A DNA stretch of 10,061 nt, taken from NCBI GenBank assembly GCA_955652545.1, contig CATPCA010000190.1, forward strand, positions 1 through 10,061. Direction: 5' to 3'. The translations under genes and the position numbers were made by a program. Below, one piece after another: positions 1 to 7,897 of the stretch (position 1 is the stretch's first letter; every line of letters begins with the position of its first letter). The stretch is from Candidatus Dormiibacterota bacterium (GTDB lineage: Bacteria > Chloroflexota > Dormibacteria > UBA8260). The notes under the pieces are model-generated. The model ran no database searches, had not been told where the DNA came from, and saw only the letters and a list, made by a program, of their open reading frames with translations.

Positions 1-137
1 CCGTTCGAAGGCGCAGCCTACGGCCGACCCGGCGCGTCGGCAGGGGTCTGCATACCCTCGACCGCTGGCTCGAGGCGCAACCGCAAATGCCGCTGCTCAT
101 CGGGGCGGCTGCGCTCGCGGTGCTCCTCTTCCACTGA
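1..137 (+). CDS. C-terminal end of a membrane protein, possibly NuoL/HyfB-like (partial)
   Basis: An open frame enters from the left edge (codons in phase with position 3) and stops at TGA 135-137. The visible 44 residues are an Arg-rich stretch, then an amphipathic segment containing LHTLDRWLEAQPQ, then a hydrophobic helix (LLIGAAALAVLLF) ending in His. The stop shares its A with the ATG of the next gene (TGATG), so translation is probably coupled. A positively charged linker followed by one terminal transmembrane helix is what the C-terminus of NuoL/HyfB-type antiporter-like subunits looks like, and the following genes resemble other subunits of that superfamily. The fragment is too short to prove this. 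That it is coding is fairly safe because of the coupling and the hydrophobic terminal helix; the family is inferred from context. Confidence 0.6.
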   Translation, partial: VRRRSLRPTRRVGRGLHTLDRWLEAQPQMPLLIGAAALAVLLFH

Positions 138-781
138 TGGAGGCCAGTGAGCCACTCCTCGCCGGCCTCGGGTTCATCGCCGCCGCCGTCGTCATGCTCG
201 TCGACGGCCGCAACGCGGTCAGCTATGCGTCCCTGGCCGCCGGGCTGGGGCTGGCACCGTCGGTGGCCAACGTATATGGCGCCGACGGGGCTCTGCTCGT
301 GATCGCCGCCGCCGCGACCGCCGCCGTGGCCGGCCCGCTCAGCCGCGCCATCTCGCGCCGGGTCAGCTGGATGGCCGGCGTGGACCCGGTCGTGCCGGTG
401 GTAGCCAAGCCCGAGGCGCTCTTCGGGCCGCGCAGCATCCGCGTCGGGGCCGGCGCCGCCGTCCTGCCCGCGGCGTCGTGGATCAGCTTCAACGTCCCGC
501 TCGGTTCGACCTCGACGGTGACCGGCGTGCTCTTCGCGGCGGCGCTCATCTGGGGCTGCGGGGCGATGCGCATTATCACCGCCCGGACGCTGGTGGACCT
601 CACCGCCGGGATCGCGGCAGTCGGGTTGGGAGCGGCGGCGGCATGGTTGATCGCGGGCGGCGTCGACACGCTTGCTGGGGCGGCGGCGGCGGCGTCGCTG
701 GCACCGATGGCCGCCCTCACCGCCGGCTGGCTCGGTGGTCGCCACGCCGGCGTCAGCGTCGTCGCCCGGACCACTTCGTGA
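137..781 (+). CDS. HyfE-like (hydrogenase-4 component E / NuoK-type) membrane protein
   Basis: This 214-residue protein is almost entirely hydrophobic, with about six to seven predicted membrane helices. A charged loop near residues 68-103 (SRAISRRVSWMAG and later KPEALFGPRSIR) separates the two halves. Length and layout match HyfE-type subunits (about 215 residues), whose N-terminal half resembles the complex I subunit NuoK. The start ATG overlaps the upstream stop (TGATG) and the stop overlaps the GTG of the next gene (GTGA, 778-781), so it sits in a tightly coupled membrane operon. NuoK/HyfE proteins usually carry membrane-embedded glutamates for proton transfer. Here I see no glutamate inside the obvious helices, and only one lysine in the whole protein. 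If the family call is right, it is a divergent, perhaps non-pumping, member. The family assignment is by eye and moderate; coding status is strong. Confidence 0.6.
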   Translation: MEASEPLLAGLGFIAAAVVMLVDGRNAVSYASLAAGLGLAPSVANVYGADGALLVIAAAATAAVAGPLSRAISRRVSWMAGVDPVVPVVAKPEALFGPRSIRVGAGAAVLPAASWISFNVPLGSTSTVTGVLFAAALIWGCGAMRIITARTLVDLTAGIAAVGLGAAAAWLIAGGVDTLAGAAAAASLAPMAALTAGWLGGRHAGVSVVARTTS

Positions 782-2031
782 GCGTCCTCCCGGTGGCGTT
801 GACCTGGGGTCTCGGGGGTCTGCTGGCGGCGCTGCTGCTGCCTCGGTTGCGGCATCGCCGCCGGTTGGCCGCGCTGGTCCCGCTGGCGGTCTCGGTGGCG
901 GCCTTCCTGACCCTCGGCGGTGGCGCCGACCTGGATGCGGTCGCCGCGCCCGGCGGGCTCTTGCTCGGCCGGCCCGCGGGCGGCCTGGTGCTTCTCTGTG
1001 CGCTGTCCATGACCGTCTGCCTGGTGCTCTCGCCACCCCCGGACGGCGGCGAGATCGTGGTGGTGGGCGCGTGCGGTGCACTCTCCACCGTGGCGCTCGC
1101 GACGGGCTCGCCGATCGTGTGGGGTGTCTGCTTCGTCGCCGGTATGGCGCTGTTCGGGGTTCGCTGGGTGGCCGCCTCACCGGCGCGGCCGACGCTGGCG
1201 GCGGCGCGGGTGGGCACGCTCGGCGCCGCAGTCCTGCTGGCGGCTGCGCCCTTCCTTCCGGTCGACCTCGCCACGGCCCTGCCCCGGGCCCACCTTGCGG
1301 GCGCCCTCCTCGCCGGGGGTGTGGCCGCGGGGTTCGGGCTGTTGCCGCTCGGCGGCTGGGTGACCGGCGGGGCGCGCCTGGTTCGCGGTGCCGCGCTGGC
1401 ACCGTGGGCGCTTCTGCTGCTCCCTGCCCTGCTGCTCACCACCCAGACGCTCCAGAACGTGCTGCCCACCGACGCGCGCACGACGGTGGGCTTCCTCCTG
1501 CTCCCCGCCGGGGCGTTCAGCGCCGCCTGGGCGGTTGTGCAGGGGCTGTTGGCCGGCCGGCGGGACCGCGAACGGTATCCACGCGTGCTCCTCGCCGACC
1601 TCGGGCTGGTGGCGATGGGTCTGGCCACGCCCCAGCCCGAGGTGCGCATCGGCAGCCTCCTGCTCCTGCTCACCCACATCTGCGCGGGCCCCCTGCTTCT
1701 CCAGGAGGCGTCGCCCGCCCTGGTCCGCCAGCGCCGATTGGCCTGGCTGGCGCTGAGCGGCGTGCCTCCGACGCCGGCATTCTGGGGGCGCTTCGCGACC
1801 ATCGCCGGGCTTGCTGCCGCATTCGGCGGCGCGCCGCTGATCGTTACTCTCCCGGTGGCCGCCGCGCTGCTCCTGGTCGCGCTTCGCGCCGCCGGGGCCG
1901 CGAGCAGCGCGCGCCCAGCGTCTGTCGCCGGCCTGGCGACCCGCGCCGCCGCCTGGATGGCGCCGCTGGCGGCGCTGACCGTCGGCCTGCTGCCGGACTC
2001 GGCGCTGCGCGCCTTCCTCGGGGTTGGCTGA
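778..2031 (+). CDS. Lysine-free NuoN/NuoM/HyfF-like antiporter-type membrane subunit
   Basis: The 417-residue protein starts at GTG 778, which overlaps the previous stop by 4 nt. The frame is open further upstream, but that part lies inside the preceding gene. It has about 12-13 hydrophobic segments. The second half follows the proton-conducting subunit family of complex I: a cytoplasmic loop RRDRERYPRVLLADLGLVAMG resembling the family's 'KRLLAYSSISQMG' segment, then THICAGPLLLQ resembling 'HALFKALLF', then SGVPPTPAFWGRF matching the very typical 'AGIPPTAGFWGKF'. These proteins form the proton-translocating arm of complex I and group 4 hydrogenases. This one has no lysine in the entire chain. 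By-eye alignment puts Arg (AAARVGTLG), a non-polar stretch (GVAAGFGLLPLGGW) and Pro/Leu where the family has its functional lysines. The fold assignment is fairly good; pumping activity is doubtful. Confidence 0.7.
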   Translation: MSVLPVALTWGLGGLLAALLLPRLRHRRRLAALVPLAVSVAAFLTLGGGADLDAVAAPGGLLLGRPAGGLVLLCALSMTVCLVLSPPPDGGEIVVVGACGALSTVALATGSPIVWGVCFVAGMALFGVRWVAASPARPTLAAARVGTLGAAVLLAAAPFLPVDLATALPRAHLAGALLAGGVAAGFGLLPLGGWVTGGARLVRGAALAPWALLLLPALLLTTQTLQNVLPTDARTTVGFLLLPAGAFSAAWAVVQGLLAGRRDRERYPRVLLADLGLVAMGLATPQPEVRIGSLLLLLTHICAGPLLLQEASPALVRQRRLAWLALSGVPPTPAFWGRFATIAGLAAAFGGAPLIVTLPVAAALLLVALRAAGAASSARPASVAGLATRAAAWMAPLAALTVGLLPDSALRAFLGVG

Positions 2032-2741
2032 TGGATCCCACCGGCCTCCTCGATGCCGTCCTCGCGGTGGCCGTCTACCCGGGCGCCGTCTTCCTTGCCC
2101 TGGCATCGCTGATCAGGCGCCGCGTCGCCGGACAGGGGAGCGGACCGCGCTCGCCCGGCGTGCCGCCGGCGATCAGCCTGGTGCCGGTGCTGAGCGCCGT
2201 GGTCGGGACCGCGATGCTGCCCCTGACGGGCTCGCCGGCGCTGCGCCTCCCCCCGCCGCTGGGCGCCCCGGGCAACGTGGTGGCCATCGTGGTGCTGCTC
2301 GCGATCGCCGCCGACCTCGGCGCCGGGAGCCGGGCGGCGGCCGCGCTCGCCGCCGGTGCCGCCCTTCCCGTCCTCGGTCTGGCGGCTTCGCTGGGCACGC
2401 TCAACGTCATCGCCATCAGCACCGCGGGTGGGACAGCGGCGCTCGCGGCGCGCGCGGTGGCGGCGGCCGTCCTGGTGATGGCCTCCAGCCTGGTCGCCGG
2501 CGGCCGCTCCGCAGCGGTGGTGGCGGCGGCGCTGGCGCTGGCGGGGGCGTCGCTGGTGGTGCCGTCCGCCCTGCGCGCCGAGCCACCGGTGCTGTGCAGC
2601 CTCGTCTGTCTCGGGACGGTGGTGGTCAGCAGCATCCTGGCCCGGGTGAGGGACCGCTGGCCGCGCCCGCTGCTCACCGCCGCGGGGACCGCCGCCTGCG
2701 TGACGGGGACGGTGCTGTCGCTGCTCGCCGCCCGCGCGTGA
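2031..2741 (+). CDS. Polytopic membrane protein, possibly a reduced NuoH/HyfC-like subunit
   Basis: A 236-residue protein with about eight hydrophobic helices, starting at ATG 2031 overlapping the previous stop (TGATG). After the first helix (YPGAVFLALASLI) comes a basic loop RRRVAGQGSGPRSPG. This recalls the NuoH/HyfC signature that follows helix 1 (ERKV-GR-Q-R-GP), but the spacing is shorter and the match is loose. The acidic quinone-chamber loops of NuoH are not evident, and the protein is shorter than the usual 300 or so residues. It contains no lysine. It is the last gene of the coupled membrane block: a 120-nt gap and a putative promoter follow before maf. No catalytic (NuoD- or hydrogenase-like) subunit lies downstream. 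Coding status is strong from coupling and composition; the NuoH-like label is tentative, and an unrelated small membrane protein remains possible. Confidence 0.6.
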   Translation: MDPTGLLDAVLAVAVYPGAVFLALASLIRRRVAGQGSGPRSPGVPPAISLVPVLSAVVGTAMLPLTGSPALRLPPPLGAPGNVVAIVVLLAIAADLGAGSRAAAALAAGAALPVLGLAASLGTLNVIAISTAGGTAALAARAVAAAVLVMASSLVAGGRSAAVVAAALALAGASLVVPSALRAEPPVLCSLVCLGTVVVSSILARVRDRWPRPLLTAAGTAACVTGTVLSLLAARA

Positions 2742-2760
2742 CGCCCAAGGTTCACGTCGG

Positions 2761-2769
2761 TGTTACGAT
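2761..2769 (+). promoter_or_regulatory. Putative extended -10 promoter element upstream of maf
   Basis: In the 120-nt gap before maf, TGT-TACGAT has the form of an extended -10 (TGn then a hexamer matching TATAAT at four of six positions). No good -35 lies at 16-18 nt upstream (TTCACG at 2751 is too close), as expected if the TGn motif compensates. A start near 2776 would give a leader of about 85 nt. The same layout occurs before rplU and rsfS. Confidence 0.4.
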
Positions 2770-2861
2770 GAATACGGCTCACCCGTGCCACACCGCGCGT
2801 TGGGGGCCGGCCAGGGGGGTCCCTCGCAACCGACTCCGACTCCAATCCACACGGGGAGCTG

Positions 2862-3524
2862 ATGGCTCGAATCGTTCTCGCCTCGTCAAGCCCCCGGCGC
2901 CGTGAACTGCTCACGAGGGCCGGGATCCGGTTCACCGTTGTCGACCCCCCTGAGGACGGCCTGCTCCCGCCCGGCATCTGCGCCGACCTTGCCGCCCAGC
3001 TGATCGCCCGTCAGAAGGCGGTGGCGGTCGCGGCCTCCCAGCCCGCCGGCAGCTTCGTGCTCAGTGCCGACACCATCGTCCTCGGCCCGGGCGGTGCGCT
3101 CGGCAAACCGGGGTCCCCGGAGCGCGCGCAGGCGATGCTGGTCGAGCTGCGCGGCCGCCGCCACACCGTGCTCACCGGCGTCTGCGTGGTCGTCGCCCAG
3201 AGCGACCGCGAGGCACTGGGGCTGGCCCGCTCGGCGGTGACCATGCACCAGTACAGCGACGAGGCAATCCACACCTACGTCAACTCGGGCGAGCCGCTCG
3301 ACCGCGCCGGCGCGTATGCCATCCAGGGTGGCGGCGGTGACCTCGTCGAAGCGGTCTCCGGCCGGATCGACACCGTGGTCGGGCTCGACGTGCCGCTGGC
3401 GCTGCGCCTGCTCGCCGAGGCCGGTTACCCCGACCCGCTGCCGGCAGCGACCGACGTGCCGCTGGCGCCGCCCCGCGCCGCGCGCCGCCCGCTCGCCCCG
3501 CTCCGGGCCGCCACGCGCGCCTGA
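2862..3524 (+). CDS. maf: Maf-family nucleoside triphosphate pyrophosphatase
   Basis: A 220-residue cytoplasmic protein of the Maf family (YhdE-like), which hydrolyses non-canonical or pyrimidine nucleoside triphosphates (dTTP/UTP type) to monophosphate and pyrophosphate. Visible hallmarks: the N-terminal signature LASSSPRRRELL (residues 6-17), the SADTIVL segment with catalytic-type Asp70, GKPGSPERA after it, and GEPLDRAGAYAIQGGGG in the second half, a near-exact copy of the family's GEP-D-KAGAY-IQG. The ATG at 2862 is preceded by GGGGAG (2853-2858); spacing is short, but this is the only start consistent with the signature. The core ends near AEAGYPDPL, and about 25 further residues form an Ala/Pro/Arg tail (PLAPPRAARRPLAPLRAA) not typical of the family. 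The gene stands alone between the membrane block and the lipoprotein gene, with its own probable promoter. The family call is very secure; substrate preference is inferred. Confidence 0.95.
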   Translation: MARIVLASSSPRRRELLTRAGIRFTVVDPPEDGLLPPGICADLAAQLIARQKAVAVAASQPAGSFVLSADTIVLGPGGALGKPGSPERAQAMLVELRGRRHTVLTGVCVVVAQSDREALGLARSAVTMHQYSDEAIHTYVNSGEPLDRAGAYAIQGGGGDLVEAVSGRIDTVVGLDVPLALRLLAEAGYPDPLPAATDVPLAPPRAARRPLAPLRAATRA

Positions 3525-3550
3525 GCCGGGTCTCCGCCACCGCATCCTCG

Positions 3551-4543
3551 ATGCGACGACGCCTGGGTGGAACGCTGGCCGCCATCCTGGTCCTCGCCCC
3601 CCTCGCGCTCAGCCTGTCCGCCTGCGGCGCCGGCAACGGCCAGCTCAAGGTGACCGTCGGTGAGTGTCGGCGGCAGTTGCTGGTCGCGTGTTCGTATGAC
3701 CCGCTCACCAATGGACAGGCGAGCAGCTACAACTCCCGCAAGGTCGCCACGTACTCCCACTTCAAACCAGGTGACCAGGCGACATTCACCGTCGCCGTGG
3801 TCAACACCGGGCCGGGCAGCGTCACCGGGGTGACCGTGCACCTGGGCCTGCCCGCTGGCTTCAGGTATCGCTCGACCGAGTTCATCAACGCCCCGGGCGC
3901 GACGCGGACCCAGCCACTCGACGCGGCGGTGAACAGCAATGCGCCCATCCTCGGCCTGTGGACACTGGCGCCGCCGGGGGCGGCGGGGGCTGGCGCCAAC
4001 ACCGAGGTGGACATCACGTTCGTCGCCGACGTGCAGGGGAAACCCGGCCCAGCCCTGGTGCAGGCCTTTGCGTCCGGCGACGAGGCCGCCGGGCAGACCA
4101 ACGCGGCACCGTACGTCGTCGCCATCGACGCTGCCGCCCACCTCGATGCGCTGGTTGGCGTCGGTCCAACCAGTGCCAAGACGGGCGCCGTGGTGACCTA
4201 CCGCGTGAGGCTGACCAACGGCGGCACCGGGAACGCCGCCGATGTCGCCGTGCTCATCACCCTGCCCCCGGTGCTGACGTTCACCAACAGCGTCACCCCC
4301 TTCGCGGGCAACGGGGCGCGCAGCAAGGGCGTGGACCCGATCAGGAACACCCTCGAGGTGTACTACGACGGCTTCCTGTTACCCCCGGTGTCCAACGCCG
4401 GGCCGGGGTTCGTGGTCATCGTTTTCAAAGCAACCGTCGTCACCACGGCGCCGGCCGGGACCTACCCCGTCGACGTCAATGTCACCGACGCCGCGGGCGA
4501 CACGTCCACGCTGCACGCGGTGGCGCCGCTGACGGTGTCGTAG
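3551..4543 (+). CDS. Lipoprotein with two DUF11-like beta-sandwich domains
   Basis: A 330-residue secreted protein. The N-terminus has three Arg, a hydrophobic core and the lipobox LSAC with the lipidated Cys at residue 25, so it should be anchored to the outer face of the membrane. Two Ig-like domains of the DUF11/CARDB type follow. The first (about residues 66-195) contains KPGDQATFTVAVVNTGPGSVTG then VHLGLPAGFRY. The second (about 205-330) contains KTGAVVTYRVRLTNGGTGNA then VLITLPPVLTF. Such domains are structural repeats of cell-surface proteins. Cys39 and Cys47 flank ECRRQLLVAC and could form a disulfide. The ATG at 3551 gives a proper signal peptide, but no ribosome binding site is visible before it; it lies 26 nt after maf and may rely on maf transcription. 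No enzymatic motif is seen. Lipoprotein and domain calls are good; the biological role is unknown. Confidence 0.85.
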   Translation: MRRRLGGTLAAILVLAPLALSLSACGAGNGQLKVTVGECRRQLLVACSYDPLTNGQASSYNSRKVATYSHFKPGDQATFTVAVVNTGPGSVTGVTVHLGLPAGFRYRSTEFINAPGATRTQPLDAAVNSNAPILGLWTLAPPGAAGAGANTEVDITFVADVQGKPGPALVQAFASGDEAAGQTNAAPYVVAIDAAAHLDALVGVGPTSAKTGAVVTYRVRLTNGGTGNAADVAVLITLPPVLTFTNSVTPFAGNGARSKGVDPIRNTLEVYYDGFLLPPVSNAGPGFVVIVFKATVVTTAPAGTYPVDVNVTDAAGDTSTLHAVAPLTVS

Positions 4544-4569
4544 CCGCTCGGGCTGGACCGTCGGCGCTG

Positions 4570-4578
4570 TGGTATCCT
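4570..4578 (+). promoter_or_regulatory. Putative extended -10 promoter of the rplU operon
   Basis: TGG-TATCCT lies in the 101-nt gap between the lipoprotein gene and rplU. It has the TGn extension and four of six -10 matches, without a convincing -35 at normal spacing. Transcription from about 4585 gives a leader of about 60 nt. The leader can form a 6-bp stem from CGCGCC (about 4586-4591) and GGCGCG (about 4613-4618), whose regulatory meaning is unknown. This is the likely main promoter for rplU-rpmA-obgE-nadD-rsfS. Confidence 0.45.
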
Positions 4579-4644
4579 CCACGTTCGCGCCAGCCGGCGA
4601 CATTCGTGTGCCCGGCGCGCTTCATCCATCTCTCACGAGCAGTC

Positions 4645-5304
4645 ATGTACGCCATCCTCTCGCACGGCGGCCGCCAGTACCGGGTGAGCGCCGGCGACCG
4701 CCTTCTCGTCGACCGCCTCGCCGCCGAGGTGGGCAGCGTGGTCGCGCTCGAGCCCCTGCTGCTCACCGGGGGGGCCGGCGAGGAGACCGCGCACGGCAAG
4801 GACCTCGAAGGCATGCGCGTGGCCGCCACGGTCGTGGCGCACCGCCGCGGTAAGAAGCTGCGCATCTTCAAGTACAAGGCCAAGAAGCGGTCGCGCAAGG
4901 TGGCGGGATACCGCAGCGACCTGACCGAGCTGCGCGTGGAGTCGATCCTCGCCAAGGGTGCCGCGCTCCCCACGGCGTCGGCGGGCAATGGCGCCGCGCT
5001 GTCGCGGACGCACGAAGATGCTGACGAGAAGACCGAGAAGCCGGCACCACGGCAACGCAAGGGCGCCGCAGCCACCGCCGAGAAGCCGGCCAGCGCCGCC
5101 ACCACAGCAGCGGCCACGACAGACCGTCCCGAGGACGAGGCACCCGTCGCGGCCGAGGCCTCTGTCACGGAGACGCAGAAGGCCGCCGCAAGCAAGTCGA
5201 AGGCGGCGGCGAAGCCCAGGACCACTGCGCGCGCCAAGGTCGCGCCCAAGGCGACCCGCCCCGGCAAGGCCGCCGACGAGAAGGAGACCGGCGATGGCGC
5301 ATAA
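4645..5304 (+). CDS. rplU: 50S ribosomal protein L21 with long C-terminal extension
   Basis: L21 binds 23S rRNA during large-subunit assembly. Residues 1 to about 103 are the standard protein: [14 protein letters not shown] at the start (family MYAVIETGGKQYRV), then the basic signature [26 protein letters not shown]. The usual length is about 100 residues. Here 115 more follow, an Ala/Lys/Thr/Glu/Pro-rich stretch with no hydrophobic core, mixed acidic first and strongly basic later ([20 protein letters not shown]), likely disordered and histone-H1-like in composition. The ATG at 4645 fits the conserved N-terminus exactly, although only weak purine sequence precedes it; the frame is open far upstream but that overlaps the lipoprotein gene. 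The last 11 nt overlap rpmA. The L21 identity is certain; the role of the extension is unknown. Confidence 0.97.
   Translation: MYAILSHGGRQYRVSAGDRLLVDRLAAEVGSVVALEPLLLTGGAGEETAHGKDLEGMRVAATVVAHRRGKKLRIFKYKAKKRSRKVAGYRSDLTELRVESILAKGAALPTASAGNGAALSRTHEDADEKTEKPAPRQRKGAAATAEKPASAATTAAATTDRPEDEAPVAAEASVTETQKAAASKSKAAAKPRTTARAKVAPKATRPGKAADEKETGDGA
5281..5287 (+). promoter_or_regulatory. Ribosome binding site of rpmA
   Basis: AAGGAGA lies inside the end of rplU, with 7 nt between GGAG and the rpmA ATG at 5294. It is a strong site that fixes the L27 start despite the 11-nt overlap of the two genes. Confidence 0.8.
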
Positions 5305-5614
5305 GAAAGGCGGCGGCAGCTCGCGCAATGGTCGCGACAGCGCCGGGCGGCGGCTCGGCATCAAGCGCCAGGACGGCGAGGTCGTGTTCGCCGGGACCAT
5401 CCTGGTGCGCCAGCGCGGCACCAAGATCCTCGCCGGCGAGAACGTCGGCGTCGGCCGTGACCACACCCTCTACGCACGCGCCACCGGGCTGGTCGCGTTC
5501 GACAACACCGGCAAGGACCGCACCCGCGCCAACGTGCACGCGCTGCCGGTGATCGAGGTTGGCGAGCTGGTCGACGTGGACGAGGCCGTCGAGGCGCCGG
5601 CGCCCGCGGGCTGA
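5294..5614 (+). CDS. rpmA: 50S ribosomal protein L27
   Basis: A 106-residue protein. L27 sits near the peptidyl-transferase centre, its N-terminal tail reaching the tRNA ends. The sequence begins [22 protein letters not shown], the canonical N-terminus directly after Met, so there is no cleavable leader of the Firmicutes type. The body has [28 protein letters not shown] and [12 protein letters not shown], all standard. The C-terminus carries about 20 extra acidic/Ala residues ([18 protein letters not shown]) compared with short L27s. It overlaps rplU by 11 nt, has a strong ribosome binding site, and ends 15 nt before the ACG codon proposed as the obgE start. Identity is certain. Confidence 0.98.
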   Translation: MAHKKGGGSSRNGRDSAGRRLGIKRQDGEVVFAGTILVRQRGTKILAGENVGVGRDHTLYARATGLVAFDNTGKDRTRANVHALPVIEVGELVDVDEAVEAPAPAG

Positions 5615-7520
<1,906 letters not shown>

Positions 7521-7529
7521 TGAGGTCGG

Positions 7530-7877
7530 ATGACGCCTGACGAGCTCGCAGCCCGAATCTCCGCCGCTGCGTCCGACAAGAGGGCCCGGGACGTCGTCAC
7601 GGTGGACCTGCGCGGCAAGACCACCATCGCGGACTTCTTCGTGATCTGCGAGGGTGACACCGACCGGCAGGTTCGTGCCATTGTTGACAGCATCGAAGAA
7701 TCCTGCCGCGAGGCGGGGATTCGCCCACTCTCAACCGCCGGGCTCAAGGACGCGTCCTGGGCATGTCTCGACTACGACTCGGTGATCGCCCACGTGTTCC
7801 TGCCCGGCGAGCGGACGTTCTACGACCTCGAGGGCCTGTGGAACTCGGTCGCCGCCGCGCGCGCCGCCGCCGACTGA
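7530..7877 (+). CDS. rsfS: Ribosomal silencing factor RsfS
   Basis: A 115-residue protein of the RsfS/Iojap family, which binds L14 on the 50S subunit, blocks joining of the 30S subunit and slows translation in poor conditions. Family marks are clear: KTTIADFFVICEGDTDRQVRAI, GLKDASWACLDYDSVIAHVF, and ERTFYDLEGLWNS near the end. Length is typical. ATG 7530 is 10 nt after the nadD stop. It ends the ribosome-linked block (L21, L27, Obg, NadD, RsfS), a common order in bacteria, and lies 6 nt from the convergent rhomboid gene. The possible promoter overlapping the nadD end could allow rsfS to be expressed alone, which would suit a stress-time factor, but this is inference. Identity is very secure. 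Confidence 0.95.
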   Translation: MTPDELAARISAAASDKRARDVVTVDLRGKTTIADFFVICEGDTDRQVRAIVDSIEESCREAGIRPLSTAGLKDASWACLDYDSVIAHVFLPGERTFYDLEGLWNSVAAARAAAD

Positions 7878-7878
7878 G

Positions 7879-7897
7879 CGCCGTCAGCCCGACGGCG
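7879..7897. terminator. Small hairpin at the convergent rsfS/rhomboid junction
   Basis: CGCCGTC, loop AGCCC, GACGGCG form a 7-bp perfect GC-rich stem with a 5-nt loop. It lies just after the rsfS stop and covers the last codons and stop of the minus-strand gene. No T-run follows on either strand, so it is not a classic intrinsic terminator; it may still act as a bidirectional pause or RNA end. Confidence 0.35.

Noticed and set aside
753..1802. Minus-strand open frame of 349 codons opposite the NuoN-like gene
   Set aside because: Its product is Arg/Pro/Ser-rich low complexity, while the plus strand encodes a coupled polytopic membrane protein with family motifs.
672..2030. Upstream extension of the NuoH-like frame through the preceding gene
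   Set aside because: The extension is Arg/Gly/Pro-rich and out of frame with the convincing NuoN-like protein. The real start is ATG 2031, coupled to the preceding stop.
2751..2756. TTCACG as a -35 box for the maf promoter
   Set aside because: It is only 7 nt from the TACGAT hexamer and gives a poor -10 (TACGGC) at normal spacing.
2805..2812. GGCCGGCC palindrome before maf
   Set aside because: Short GC palindromes are common by chance at this base composition; no repeat or paired site was seen.
3958..4644. Upstream extension of the rplU frame into the lipoprotein gene
   Set aside because: L21 homology begins exactly at ATG 4645. The extension is Arg-rich shadow coding opposite in frame to the DUF11-like domains.
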